A stretch of DNA of 64,000 nucleotides from Sindora glabra (GCA_020226215.1 CM035226.1:95504895-95568894); one strand, 5' to 3'; positions 11,736 to 25,040 are shown, counted from the first letter of the stretch. Notes: generated from the letters alone by a model not told the origin. Program-made: numbers and translations.

Positions 11736-13207
11736 TTGATTAGTTACCATAAAATTTCTTTATTTAAATTATGATAAGTGTATTAACTACTTTATTAACT
11801 ATTAATAATTTCAATTCGATAATTACAATGATTAACAATGTTGTAATTGTAAAAGAGCAATTAATACGCATGTCATAATTTAAATGGAGAACCTTGTAGT
11901 AAACACTTGAGAAACTTTAAGTTTTTTGCTTAAGTGTTTGCATGTGTTGTTTATTTGTAGAATTATTTCACTTTTTCTCTACGTTTAAATTCTGTTGTTC
12001 TTTATAAATTATAGCTTCTTATTTGTTGGATTGTTTAATCTATTATTATTTATATATGTATAATTGTATAAGAAAAATATTTAGGTTTATAAAGTTTTTG
12101 CATGAGCTATTATTGTATCTGTTGTTATTCGTTAAATTGCTTTTTTAAAGTCTTTTTGTATCTTTTGCTATTGTTGTTCATATTTGTATAATTGTATAAG
12201 AAAAATATAATTATTCAATGCAAAAAAAATTAATGATATCGACTTGTAACATTATATAGTTTTTGCTTGCAATGTATTTTTAAATAAAATATCTTAGTTT
12301 ATGATTTCGATATTTTTATTAAAAACCAATGTCTAAACCTTTATAATTGAATGACATTGTTTTACTATTTACATCAATTTTTCTTAAAAAGTGACATTTA
12401 ATATTAAAATAGTTCAAATCACAAGGCTTGAGATAAAATTAAAAAAATTGAAGTTATGACACCATTTACAAATTTTATTAAGATCTTTCAACCTTAAAAT
12501 AATTATTTTTCTACCAAGATATGGTCACATTTCAACTCTAAAATTATTATCTCTTAGATTTTGTGTTTTGTTCTTGTAACTTAGTCCCTTTTTTTTGAAG
12601 TTATGCTTACATACATAATTACTTGATTCTTAGTTTACATAATATGTTGAAATATTTGGATAATGTAGATCCCATTTAAGAGATGCACATTAATAATGAA
12701 TTAAATATACTTAAACAAAATTATATCCATGATAAATTAGAAGGTAATTTTTCTTTTACTATGATAAATCTTTTCTTTATAGTTGTTGTAACACTTAAAT
12801 TTTCATTTGGTTACTTTGTTGCTTTGTAGTTTGAAAATGCTTTAGACAAATGCCATTAAACAATGCAAATTATTAGGTATTCCCTGATCCTATATCTAAA
12901 TTGTATGAAATTAATATAAAGAAAAAAATAAAACTAGTCTATCTTTCATGAATTGCATATGTTGAATTTGAGATTGTGTACTATAATTAAGAATGTCTTC
13001 TGCATTGCATTCTATTCAATATGGGGTTTGTATATATTATAAAGTTATAGTATTGTAGTTTTGGGGGGTTTAAAATGTATTTTATATTAGAAGTAGTGTG
13101 ATTGAAAGTTCCATAAAACACTGTACAAAATGGAAAAGGTGTTAGAAATAGGGTTTTCTTTTTGAAAGGAAGACAGAATGTAATAAAATGTTGATTATGT
13201 GAATTAG
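11736..13207. other. Non-coding AT-rich stretch
   Basis: No gene found. A short repeat ('tataattgtataagaaaaat') occurs at 12,059 and again near 12,187. Otherwise I see nothing recognisable. Confidence 0.4.
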
Positions 13208-14365
13208 TAAAGTGGTATATCAACATTCCACATTAATTAATAAAATAACCTAACATTGAATTAAAATTTTTAATGATGGCTATAAATGTAAAATCGACAT
13301 CATTAAATGTGATAAGTTACCAAGTAGTGTAATCTACAAGAAGTAACAATGATTTATTTGTTAGAAGAGCAATGTAATATTATCTTTCTACAATGGTTTT
13401 ATAATTGATGTTATAAAATGTTTATTACAATACTTGATAAACTGATAATTCAAAACTAACATCTAATCCCCTAAATAGTCAACATAAATATATGATTCTT
13501 AAGTAGCAAATGATTCTCTTTCCAACAAGATATACTTTCCTTCCAATATGAAGATGATTCTTTTTAATTTTGTATTTTTTTCAATAATTATTTTTGCACG
13601 AATAAATCTTTGTTAGCCCATTACTAAATCTATGGGGTTGAGCACTTACTTTAAAAAAACATAGGATTTAAAAGTAAGAATTTATTTAGTTTTTATTTTG
13701 TTCTAATAACTTAGTTTTTGATTTCATAATCTACCATATTTTGTTCCATTTCATTTTGACACAACTTTTTCAAGTTTGTACAGGTGAAAATTTTGATTTC
13801 ATTTATCTTCTTTATCATTTGGATATATTATCTACTATCTATTTAAATGAAATATTTACCATTATTTTCTCAAAATGTAATGAATGCTTATCACATTTGC
13901 AAGGACTAGATCCAACTATGCTTTTCTAGGTAGTACGAACCTCACATATTGAGCGATAAGCATTAAGAAAGTATTTAGTGCATCACCCATATATAATTGG
14001 GGTATTTGGTATAACTTCTTACAGTTTTCAAACTTTTATCACAAGATTTATTCTTTAAATTGTTTTCATTGGGATTCTATAACTTTATATAAGATATTGT
14101 CTTTTATTTCTCAGTATGGTGTTCTGAAAGGCTGAATATAAAGGGAATAGGGAGGATTTGGGAAGAGGAATAGGCAAAAAAGTTTAGGGTTAGGAGGGAA
14201 GAATTAAGGTAGGGGGAATGGAGTAAAAGGAGTGAAGTAAAGCTAGTTGGAGGGCAAAATATACCACATCAATTATTAATATAACCCAAAGTGGTATATC
14301 TAAATGTCACAACGGTTATTTATAAACAAACAGTGTTGAATGTTACTTTTCACATCTCTAGCACA
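13208..14365. mobile_element. CACTA-family subterminal fragment
   Basis: The segment carries words such as 'gtggtatatc' and 'acatcaattattaatata' that recur in other CACTA-like pieces of this window. Positions 14,113-14,365 match the reverse complement of about 54,780-54,990 closely over 'ataccacatcaattattaat' to 'gttgaatgttactt'; the latter lies 0.4-0.6 kb inside the CACTA terminus at 54,383. I infer a fragment of the same family, cut at about 14,365 by the next element. No coding remnant is recognised. Confidence 0.45.
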
Positions 14366-17300
14366 CACCACAAGAAAAAAAGTATATTTTGTGGTAGTTC
14401 CAAATTGCATTTTGTGGTGGTTTCCACCGCCTCTAGTGCATTTGATGATAATTCTCCTAACTGCTAAAAAACCTGCTGCTGTCTTTGTCTAGTGATAGTT
14501 CTTGGTAACCATTGTAATCCTGCATTGAGGACATTGGCAACGGTTTTAAACTACCACTATGTTTTTAGAATTTCTTTTTAAAATAAAATTGTTGCGATTG
14601 GAAACCATCGTTGAACTTAACAATTAATTTTTAAAAAAAAATAGTGGCTGCAACATACCTATTAAGGCTTTTTTTTATAATTTTCACATATCAAATAGCG
14701 AAAAATTATCTTTTAAACCAAAAATCAAGCTAACAAAACTACAAACATAAAGCAAATTATATGTAGAGAAACAACAATTATTGACATAAAAGGAGTGCTA
14801 ACAAAAGAAATGCAGAACAAAGCATGACACAATTTCGTTTGTTTTGAAAAAAAAAAGTAAAAGTAATCAAACTAGTAAATTGAAGATGAAATGATGTCCA
14901 AATCAACTAGAAAATATAGAACACTTCTAATGATCCCAAATCCAAAGTCAAAAATTACGAAAAATTTCAGATCAACTATATATAAAGCAATTGTATTAAT
15001 CAACTCACTAGACATAAAACTTTTGGCTCTACATTAATCACATATGCTTCATTCCTGATATAACTGAAAAAACCTTCGAGTCAATCTTAGGAGCTTCCTT
15101 ATCTCTGTATATATAGCTATTGTTTCTTTTGATCCATACCAAGAACTAAAAACAAGCTTGAGTCTATCTTGGAAAGCTTCTTTGTTTCTGTATATAAAGG
15201 CAAAGAGGATTGCATTAAATATAAGGCAGTTTCCTCATAACCCATTTATATACACGTTAAAAACAAGAAATTTACTGCTAGGTAATATAATCTATTGTTT
15301 CAATAGAAAGACAAGGTTTGGATGGCTTACCACAGTGAACAATCCCTAATGCCACCATCTCCAAGTTCTCTAGCAGAAAGCAGAAAGCAGCAAAATCAAT
15401 TATCGTTAAATAGTGTGGGTTTGTAATTGATATGGGATATAAACATAGCATGACAAATATATAGCAAGCTCATACAAACAAATTAAAACATAGGAGCTAA
15501 ATATAAGACAAGAATGTAATAGTAAATACTTTAGTTGGGTGTTTATACAAAACCCAAACACTTTAAAGAGGATCTATATCCCTAACACATGTTCATGCAC
15601 AATATGACATCATGACATGTCTTGGACATATTTTCATATACCTATTTAAGTTCATGTTCAAATACCTATTAATAGAAAAAAAATTGCATTTCACCTAAGC
15701 AAACCACAAAATAGAGGTATTAACATTTTGATAAATTATGGCTTCATTGATTCCTATATTGCACTAGATAACACACATACAACAAACATGCTAGTCAAGG
15801 GATAAGTTCCACACCTTATTTACACGTACTGGTTTCCCACAGAGCTTAATCATATTAAGCACCTCCTAAAAAGCCATAAGCAAAGAAACAATATAATGAC
15901 TATTCAAATGTTGGATAGCAGCTAAAGCTAGCCTAGGCAGCTCAAAAGGCTTTATAATAAGTAATTTACAAGCCATTGTTTTCTTCCAACTATTTATTTT
16001 CAAAAAATTTACTAAAAATAGCAAACAAAAACTCACAATTTTTTCCAATTTGAATTGAAAAGTAAGTTCAAAATGTGAATCAAACAACCTCACAAGTCTT
16101 AACATAAAGGCCCTTTGAAAATACATGAGCTGTGATTCTTAGCATGAATAATGATAGCAACAATGTCTTGATAATTTATAGGTGAAATTCGCATGTCAAG
16201 TCTCAACAATCAACATATCATATAAGGTCACTAGTTCTCTTTATCTTTTAGTTTTTTTTTTTTTAATCTTGTCTTGTACACAACACAAAGTAAAAATCAA
16301 TGGGAAGAATCTCATGATTCAAGATAAAGATCACAACTTTCCTTCTAATGCATCTTTGAATATAAAAATGATAGGGCATTTTTCCTCTAGAACTTTTTAA
16401 GACATAATGCATAGGACACGAAACAAGTTTTACATTTGACATGTTATGAGTTGAGATGATACTTATCTCAAACAAATGTTATTTTCTTCTCAGTTAAGAC
16501 ATTTATGCCTTTATCCATGATTTACAATTCTGTCCAAGCTTACTATTTTGGTTTCTCTTGTTAATTGGTCGCAATCTTATGTACCTACGATGTTAAAATC
16601 ATATCATTAAAAAAAAATTTGTTCTCTCTCTGAATAACGGCTCTGATTAAACTTAAAAAGTAAGAAGCATTACCTATTGGAACCATATTTTGCTATAAGG
16701 TTCAAAGTCCTTAACCAATTAGAACCATACATTCCTGTAGTGGATGTTATATTAATTACATAGGTTTAAATTATAATTGTAACTTTTAATAAAATTGATG
16801 ACTAAGTGTATTTAAGCCTTTAATTTTATAAAACGATAATTGACTTTTTCTTGCAATAAGGCCAATCCTAAGGTAGACTAGTGCAGATTGGATGGATGAA
16901 CATCACCATCAGCGAAAATTAGCAATAAAAGAACAACCTGTTAAGATTCAAAACAATAATACAAGTTATGTACGTTGCACTAGTGACTGAGGTTATCTCA
17001 TGTCCAAGCACATAGAAAAAGACAAATTCAGTTCTATCAAGCCGGATTCATCTTCTACTATATTTTTGGTAAATATTGATGCATGAAAACCTGTTACTCC
17101 TTCAAAGACTATGTTTCTCTGTTTCTAGCCCAACATTTACTTTACTGGGATTTAGCACTGCCTCAAACTCTCAGAAATCTCATCGTGTCTAAGCTTTTCC
17201 TTTCTGAGCAATGCCATGTTTATTTAACCTCACTAAGCATGCATATCAAGTTTTGTTACTTCCTCCTCCAAGTTTCCAGTTTGGAGCATTATATTAACCT

Positions 17301-18620
17301 CAAATTATAGAGATTATACATATTCTGTAACTTATTCCTTTCTTTTTCTTTTTTATTCATAGCTAAGAAAATTAATGATAACAAGTCAGTTGTAAATGAC
17401 TGCACAAAATTTGCAACGAACCAACCTATAAACAAAATAAAGAGCTGAGTAGGATATTTCTATAACTAAGCTAGAGGCCCAAACAGAAGGATCATATATA
17501 ACTTTACAACCACTAAAACTGCTCAACAGCCCTCATGTTAATACCTTTGGCACCTTAAGACCAGTATTGCTGTTGTGTCTGAATAAATTGTTGCAGCAAC
17601 GCAACAATATTGCAAGCAGATGGAGCAACCCCCTTATGTGTTCTAGGATTGTTCTAAGTAAAATACAAGAAAAGTTCACCAACACCATATAGAACCAATT
17701 CCTAATCAGTAATTTCATCGAACATGTCATGATCAGTTGAAATCCAAGCAACTAGGCATACAAAAATGGCTACCCAGAGATGGAACTATCGAGCATCCAT
17801 GAATAACAACATTCAAATAGCCCAAAAACTTAATTTGAACAGTTCTTGCAGTAAATATAAAGAAGTCTAGCTCTGGCTTTTTTCCTGCACCAATGCTATG
17901 AGCTCATGCACTTCCACTATGACTTTGAACTTACAACAGAAAGCCATGATATACAAACAATGGATATAGGGTTCAAAGCTCAAGAAAACAAAATCCCTAA
18001 TGCAAAATTCATAGAACAACAAAAATATATACCAGTTGGGCTTCAGCTTGCGATTGGTAATACAGAGCACAAGTTATCACCCACCCAATTGATGGAGAAT
18101 GCAAAGGTAAGAAATTAAACAAAAAATAATTAAAGTAGAAACACGTGATACAACGACCATTCGAGAATGGAAAAGTAAAATACCTATAAGGCTTCAGTTG
18201 CCATTGGAAATACAAAGCACAACCGAGACTGAATATTTTGAGATCAAATTCCAAAGATTGGACGTTGAGGGAAATACAAATGCGGTTTTGACGTTAGCTT
18301 CCTGCAGTGTGTAAACTCCAGATGCGGTTCACTAATAAGAGCTTCAATATTTTGACATGAACGAAGGAACGAGTGCGGTTTATTTAACCGCATCAAGCTA
18401 TTGATTTAGATATGATTCTGTTCAACCACTCCAATCCAAGCAATGCTATCCAATGCATTTTTTTTAGTGATAAAATACTATTGATTTAGATGCGGTTTTA
18501 CACAACCGCTCCAATCCAGGCAACGTTTTGGAGCGATAGGATATTACGTCGAATTTCATATATCATAGCCAACGTTGTTGTAATTTTTTACAACTATTTT
18601 GCAACCAGCCTGAAATTTTA
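14366..18620. mobile_element. Candidate DNA transposon, class uncertain
   Basis: The sequence changes character at 'cacaccacaagaaaaa' (14,367), which resembles a CACTA or hAT-like end, followed by 'tttgtggtagttcc' and 'gtggtggtttccaccgcc'. The right part (18,270-18,535) has several 'tgcggtt' and 'aaccgc' words, including a perfect 7-bp stem at 18,374-18,392. Motif clusters at both ends suggest one element, but I found neither clean terminal inverted repeats nor a target duplication, and no transposase in the interior. Imperfect direct repeats occur at 15,072/15,153 and 18,039/18,189. Confidence 0.3.
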
Positions 18621-18819
18621 TTTACAATGATGTTCCATTAAATCTTAATCATAAACCAATGTCTAATAAGGCTAGAAATTTTTGGACTGCCCAATAGTAA
18701 CCATTCGTCCGAATCTGAATTTGGAGCAGGGCCGGTCAGTTTTTAGCTATTGATCGGACAGTTTGATCGAAATAATAGGCTTGGGATATAAAACTCAGGC
18801 GAGTTCAAGTAGAGCTCCA

Positions 18820-19135
18820 CTATCCACCACATCCTGACTCGAATAGTGAGTTAAGTGTCTCCATTGCAGCAGCAAAAGCTGCCACAACTTGAACATCTGA
18901 CGGCAAGTTGGAAGAGGGCCGAGGCAGAAGGAACAAATTTTAGCGGACGGTGCTGCTATTATTGGTGGCAAACTCGGTTTGGGGAAAAATGTATTAGTAG
19001 CTTATATGTCGTGGGAAGGTTACAATTCTTCTCAGAGTTACCCTTGATACTTAATGCTGTAACATCATGAGCGTGAGCCGCCGTCTCCGGAGTGACAAAG
19101 AAGGAGAGTCTGAGAAGTAGTTGGGGCTTGTCTCC
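18820..19135 (-). pseudogene. AP2/ERF (DREB-like) transcription factor fragment
   Basis: Read on the minus strand, one frame gives 'TPETAAHAHDVTALSIKGNS' (about 19,092-19,033), the second half of an AP2 DNA-binding domain of the DREB type, where 'AARAHDVAAL..KG' is the hallmark. About 120 bp further on, another frame gives 'PRPSSNLPSDVQ' then 'VAAFAAAMETLNSLFES', matching the segment after the AP2 domain in DREB proteins ('LPRP...DVQ.AAAKAA'), and ends at a TAG at 18,820. The first half of the domain (YRGVR and WLG) is unrecognisable and the frames do not connect, so it is not functional. A local rise in GC supports coding origin. It could be a captured fragment or a decayed local gene. Confidence 0.68.
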
Positions 19136-19514
19136 ACATTAGAGCTTAATGGCTTGGCCATTGCCATTGGATTTCAATAGCTTGGTTGGCAGCTAATTCT
19201 AGTTTATTTAAGTGAATGTAAAAAATGGATGCTTTTGGTGGGTTGCATAGAGCGCTGCCTGAAAATAAGGTAGGTATTTAGGAGATTAGGAGAGAGGAAG
19301 AGGGAAAGAGAGGGAACAAGAAAGCTAGAGAGAGGGAGTATTTTAATAGTTGTAAGTGATACCCACACAAATAACTCTAGTTTGAAGCCACATCATGAGT
19401 TAACCGAGATGCATGGATATTCACAGATTGAAAATATTTTTTAACTGCTAGTAACCACCCAAACCTATCTTCACCCAATATTCTTCGTTTAGGGTGAGTG
19501 GTTGCTACAAATTA

Positions 19515-19837
19515 CTCCATTTATTCCTATTTATCTATTACTATTAACTAACTTCATACAAATTAAGAAAATAGTTTAATTTATTTAATATTAATGAACT
19601 TTACAAAATTATCCTTTTATGCACAAAATTCAAAATAATTAAAAATAGAGAGAGAAATGTAAAGGAATAAATGCAAGGTAGGTTAATAGTATAGAATAAT
19701 AAAGTATTTATTAATGAAAAAGACGATAACAATTTGAAAAGAATAATATTTAATGCTTCATTAGTAATTCTAAAGTGAACAAATAAAAAAGAATAAATTT
19801 TTTTTTAAAATGTGATAGATAAAAAGAACAGAAAAAG
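19515..19837. mobile_element. Stowaway-like MITE (Tc1/mariner)
   Basis: The terminal inverted repeats begin CTCCATTTATTCCTATTTAT on the left and, reverse-complemented, CTTTTTCTGTTCTTTTTATC on the right; both continue into a 'CTAT.AC' word. The element is flanked by TA dinucleotides (19,513-19,514 and 19,838-19,839), the expected Stowaway target duplication. It is 323 bp long and non-coding, which fits the class. The termini match the 'CTCCCTCCGTT' Stowaway consensus loosely. Confidence 0.65.
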
Positions 19838-19929
19838 TAATTGATTTTGGGTGTTTATTTGATTGGCATCGATTAGTGGCAATCAAGTTGGAAAAGGACT
19901 CTTAACCAGGCCCTAACTGCCCTAATGCC

Positions 19930-22262
19930 TATTCCTAATGTCTAGTCTTCTAAACATCTAATGTCAATCACTTATTTTAATACATTGTTGCTATTATTTA
20001 AATTTTTTGAATCTACCACTGGATTAGCAAGAATGGTAAATCATTTAATATATATATATATATATATGACATTTTAGATACAAATTTAATACACTAGAAA
20101 TAAAAATATCCAGTATAATATAATAGTAGGCGTCACAGCCAAGGATTCGAAGGTTTTGATATTTATTAGTTACAAAAGGTCATACTATATGCTTGCCCTC
20201 ACCCCTTTTGCTAATATTTTAAGCTTGGAATGAGAATTCATCCTTTACAAAATTTAAACTGCACCTTGCCTACTAACCAAGTTAAATATAAGTATATGTA
20301 AGGACTCACAGATGCCTGCTTGCATTTGTTCATCAGCCGTACAAAGTGCAATTGAATAAGAGAAGACCGAAACTATGGCCAAAGAAAAAAGAAAAAAATA
20401 AAAGGGAGACCGAAACTTGATTTTCACAATTCGGGAAGGAGAAATTTAAACTAGTGATGATAATTCATATTTGTGTCATGTCAAAAGTTAAAAATAATGT
20501 GATAAGTTAAATTCAATTTGACTTGAATAACAATCATATTGCATCTTCTCAATATGTAAAGAAGTATCAACATATTTAACTTGGTTAATAATCTTAAGTA
20601 ACAAATTTTATTTTATAAATCCATTTTTCTATTTTTTACTTATTATTTTTTCACTAGAAGCATTTTTAATGATTGATTAAATATTTTATTAAGATTTTAT
20701 TATCATTTTATTAAAATATAAATTTTATCTTTTTATTATATTTAAATATTTATGAATCAGCTATCATTATTTCTCAAATAATATTTTTAAAATTCTAATA
20801 TAAATTCCTAAACCAATTGATTTATCAATGCATTTAATTTGGATATTAACCTTAACTTAAATTATTTATTATTTATGTTAATGACTTGTTTATCATTTAG
20901 ATCCATATAAATTTAATCCAAACCTGTTAAGATATCTTTAAAAATTATCACTCCTAATTAAAATACATATCCTGAACATCATGAAAATAAAATTAAAATT
21001 AGGTTGTATGAACAAAAACTTGCTTGCTTTGATATCATTAATTTACTCCCTCTAATTTTTAATTTTTATAATTAAAGGAATAATAAATTATTTAATATGT
21101 ATAAAATCTTGAATTAAAATCGAAAATTTAAAGAAAAAAGCCCTAAAATTGATAAAATCAATTGTTACTGCAAAATTATAAACGCGGCACTCCCCTTGAA
21201 CCTTTTATTGAAACAAATAACTTGTCGCTGTCTAGAAGAATATCTAAATTAACGAAGGAAAGAAAATGGCCTATCTTATCATGTGGAGTAACACCTATTA
21301 CGTTTACAAAAAGCTGACTACCAAATGACAAAATAAGGCTTCATTCATTGGACAATTTAGGTTCAGAAATAATTTCCAATATGCCCTAACATTTATCACC
21401 GTATGCTATAACGTTGCCCATATCGGCCTTTATTAGTGAAATTTTAGTAGCGGTTACAAATTAGGACGATATTGGGTTTCAAATTTCAACCCTATATATT
21501 TCTGGCTAAAATTAGAGAATATGTGAGACTTTGTAGCAATGACTTGTGCATTTGTACATAAAAGTTGATGCATGTCAATTACAAAATGTATGACTCTTTT
21601 ACGGGCTACTAGCAGATAAAGCCCGATGGAGTAAAAGCCTTGATTATGTTGAAGATAATCCAAATGCATTATGCTTTTATGAAAGGCTTATTTACGCTTC
21701 TTTTGTATTTGATTATTATCAGACAATTATGTCTCCTTTTTTTCTTTTAATTTGTTCATACTAAAAGAATAGGAGGGATCAGCATTTGCAATTCTCCTTA
21801 GTAACATCTTAGGGACTAGACACAATTTTCATAAGATGTTAGTATTCACAAAGTTATTAGCTCATTACTCATTTTTACGAATTTATACATAAGACGAAAG
21901 ACAACAAAATCAATTAATCAAAAGAACTTGCAACTGCGAAAAGGTTTTGAAAGTGTGTGTATCCGCATGTAAAAGTTTGAAAGCTTTATATTTTAATAGG
22001 ACGTGATAATAAATAATTTATCTGAATTATTAATTAATAAAGTTCAAGTTCTTCATCTTATGCACATCAATTGATAGTTGTAAGAGCACATGATACATGG
22101 CTTAACTCTTAAATTGAGCTTGTTTGGATGGTAAATTCTTATCAGTTTTAAAGTATTAAAATGAAAAAAATTATTATCATTCAATATTAAATGTAAAATG
22201 TACACCGAAAAAATAATTAATGTTCTCTACCGTAAAGAGATCATTATTTTTCCTCACTATCC
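19930..22262 (-). repeat. Inverted copy of the DUF247 3' flank, gene lost
   Basis: Reverse-complemented, this stretch runs collinear with the flank downstream of A and B. The gene-proximal end at 22,262 corresponds to about 10,990 in A; 'atcaattgatgtgcataag' (RC, about 22,070) corresponds to 11,172; the distal end matches 1-1,440. It therefore belongs to a minus-strand unit whose gene should lie right of 22,262, but the sequence switches there to the promoter side of B. The two short open frames in this span have no family features and I treat them as non-coding. No gene is seen. Confidence 0.8.
20049..20067. repeat. (TA)n microsatellite
   Basis: A TA run equivalent to that at 1,362-1,391 in the inverted flank copy. 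Confidence 0.85.
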
Positions 22263-22561
22263 TATAACCAGTACTAAATGTTTAGTTTACTATGTTTGTC
22301 ATGCTTTTCCTTTATTGGTTTGTATCTTTTAGAATGAAGGAAACGCAAGCATCTTAATTTGTTCCTTACTTGCATGCTTTTTTCAGTTAGCTCACGAGTA
22401 AAGTATGGATTTTGCGTAGAAACATTGGCAAAGATCCTTTAATTGTAAGTAGGAAGTTTAGCTCTTTTGAATATATGTTGATTAATAGCCTTTCATATGC
22501 TGCATGTCTTTGAATTCATATTTCATAGACACATTTGACAGTCCACAACTAACATTGAATA
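22263..22561 (+). promoter_or_regulatory. Upstream region of DUF247 pseudogene B, TATA segment missing
   Basis: Collinear with the gene A upstream region: 'catcttaatttgttcctta' at about 22,351, 'ttaattgtaagtaggaagtt' at 22,439, and 'catgtctttgaattcatatt' at 22,503. Where gene A has TATATAAAA, this copy reads 'ttttgcgtagaaacattgg' and lacks a TATA box, so its promoter is probably damaged as well. Confidence 0.6.
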
Positions 22562-23860
22562 ATGTTCGATTTGGAGTCTCTAGGAAAAAGGGTGTTTAAA
22601 AAAGTGTTGAGACCTCCATTAGAAGAGAGACTTAGCGATTTAGAGAATGCAATAGGAACAACTGCTAAGACCTGACCCAATATACAAAGGGTTGCAGCTA
22701 GGCGAAGCGTACAAGCTTTTATGGGCAAAAAGGTATCTTGCAGAAAGACGGTTGCAACATAGAGAAGCATATGATGGCTTTAAGTCCGTCGTCAATTTCT
22801 CCAGACGTGATTTCCCCAGTGATGCCATTGCGGAGTACGATGACGAGCAACTTGGTTGGATGCTGTTTATTGATGGATGGTCAGTACTTTATATCTTGAG
22901 TAATACTAAAAATGACCTTGCAGAAAAGCTGAAACTCAAGGGTGATGAGCTGCTTCTTGTGATGATGGATCTGCTTTTGTTGGAGAATCAGCTTCTTTAC
23001 ATACTGCTTCTTACCTTATGGGGCGGCGAGGAAGATGAACACATCCTAAAAACACTTGTGATCAAATTTTTTATGCCAAATCGACATCAATTTCAAGTGA
23101 GCGAAACGCAGGAGAGCAGCATAATCATGAGCAGTTTAAGGGACGAGTGGGATCATCTCGAATTTTCTCATATGCTTGGTCTTCTGCGTAGAATCCTCTT
23201 AGTGCCTGATGACCAGAGCTCAAACCATGATATTTCGATTCCTATACAAAAAGGCCATTTGGAGGACATCCAAGAGTGCCCGACATACAGGAGTATTCAT
23301 GAGCTCAAAGCAGCAGGAATTCGAGTGACGAGAAACATCCAACCACGGTGCCTGACAGATATCAAATTCGTTCCCAAAACCGTCAATGTCGAGTTGCAGA
23401 TTCCTAGGCTTATTGTTACTGAGGAAATGGCTCAGATATTTTTGAACGTGATAGCTTATGAGATGTGCCCAGATTTTCGAAATGAGCATGACATTATTTC
23501 ATACTTAATTTTTCTGGACTCTCTGATTCACAACACAGATGACGTGAGGGAGTTGAGGGAAGCTGGAGTGCTACGCAATGCCTACGGGAGTGACCAAGAA
23601 CTGATGTCTCTCTTTAAAACCATCTAGTGCTGACATTGTGCCATATGTCTTCTTTAACAAGCCGAAAGTATAGGTCTATCAGATATGAAATGGAAAGGTT
23701 TTACCGAGAGATGAAGAGCTGGAACAAATACAGGGCTTGGATTATTGAGGCATATGATATTTATTTCCATTCTCCTTGGACCATTCTTGCCTTACTGGGT
23801 GCATTACTGGGGCTTCTTCTCACCGCTATCCAGACATGGTATGCTGTCCATCAAAAATAG
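22562..23860 (+). pseudogene. DUF247 (UPF0481) family pseudogene, copy B
   Basis: Strongly similar to gene A but broken at both ends. The ATG frame at 22,562 reads through 'LEERLSDLEN' and stops at TGA (22,676-22,678). About 40 codons that hold the 'YYSPRMISLGP' motif in A are deleted, and the main body continues in another frame from about 22,665 ('DPIYKGLQLGEAYKLLW'). That body is open for about 310 codons and keeps 'MMDLLLLENQL' and 'GVLRNAYGSDQEL'. It then hits TAG at 23,625 after a small insertion. The last 77 codons, including the C-terminal membrane helix 'TILALLGALLGLLLTAI', sit in a further frame ending at 23,860. Any product of the body frame would lack the membrane anchor. The long surviving frames suggest fairly recent inactivation; sequencing error would have to account for at least two separate lesions. 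Confidence 0.88.
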
Positions 23861-25040
23861 ATCAATATTTATGTCTACGCGCTGTTTGCTTTCTAATGGT
23901 ATATTTGGTGTCTTTGTTCGTACCAAGTTTTGTTTCCATTGCTTTTACAGTATATTTGGTGTGATTGTGAGAGTTTATCCTGCTCCTTGAACAGGACTTG
24001 CTGATATGTAATTTATATATATTGCGTGAAATTATTGTACTAAATTTCAAGTTGTTTTTCTGTCGCACAATATACGTTTGCACGTTGGCTCAAATCTAAA
24101 TTTGTAAAATAAAAAATTTCTTATTTATATCTTCATTGTATATAATTTTGGACTTTGATTTAGATAAGGAATTTAAGTCAAATTAGATATATCTTCTTAT
24201 TAATATTGGAGTCAAGTTGATCGGGCTTATCATCTAAGCATTTCAATCAATAAATACTATGTATCGTATAAGATTTTATTTTGGAAGTGAGAGTTTGTTT
24301 TCCTACTTTGGAGTATTTTGGGTGTTGAAATGTAATTTTAGAGTGGTTAAATACTTTTGTTTTCTATTTTTTATTTTTTAATAAATTTGTTTATCATTTT
24401 CTCAATGAGGATGTTAAAAAGAAAATCATATTAAATATTTGTATCTTGTACTGTTTTTTGTTTTAATCCTTCTCCATCTGATCCATTTTTCCCCAATAAA
24501 ATTGAACTAACTCTCAATATTTCAATGGCACTTGACTTACTGGGAAAAAAAACGTCAAGTAAACAATATAATTAACGTGTCCGGCATTTATTTTTTTGTC
24601 AGATATTTTCTATTAGAAAATCTCATACATGCATATATATATATATGAGTGATGTCACTTTCATAAAAATAATACTTAATATTAAGATAATAAAAATTAA
24701 TAACCTTTTACTTTAAAATAGAGAATATTATTTTACACTACATACTTCATATTTAAATCAATATTGAATAAACATAATTTTTTATCATTTTAATAATTTC
24801 CAATTATATTCTAACAAAGTTTTCCACCAAGCTGAATCGAAGAATTAAGCCATATACCATGTACTCTTGCAGCTATCAATCGATGTACAAAAGAGGAAAG
24901 AACTTGAATTTTATTAATTAGTAATTCAAATAAGTGATTTATTATCACGTCTTATTAAAATATGAAACTTTTAAACTTTTTACATGCAGATATACATACG
25001 TTTTCAAAACCTTTTTGCAGTTGCAAGCTCCTTTGATAGA

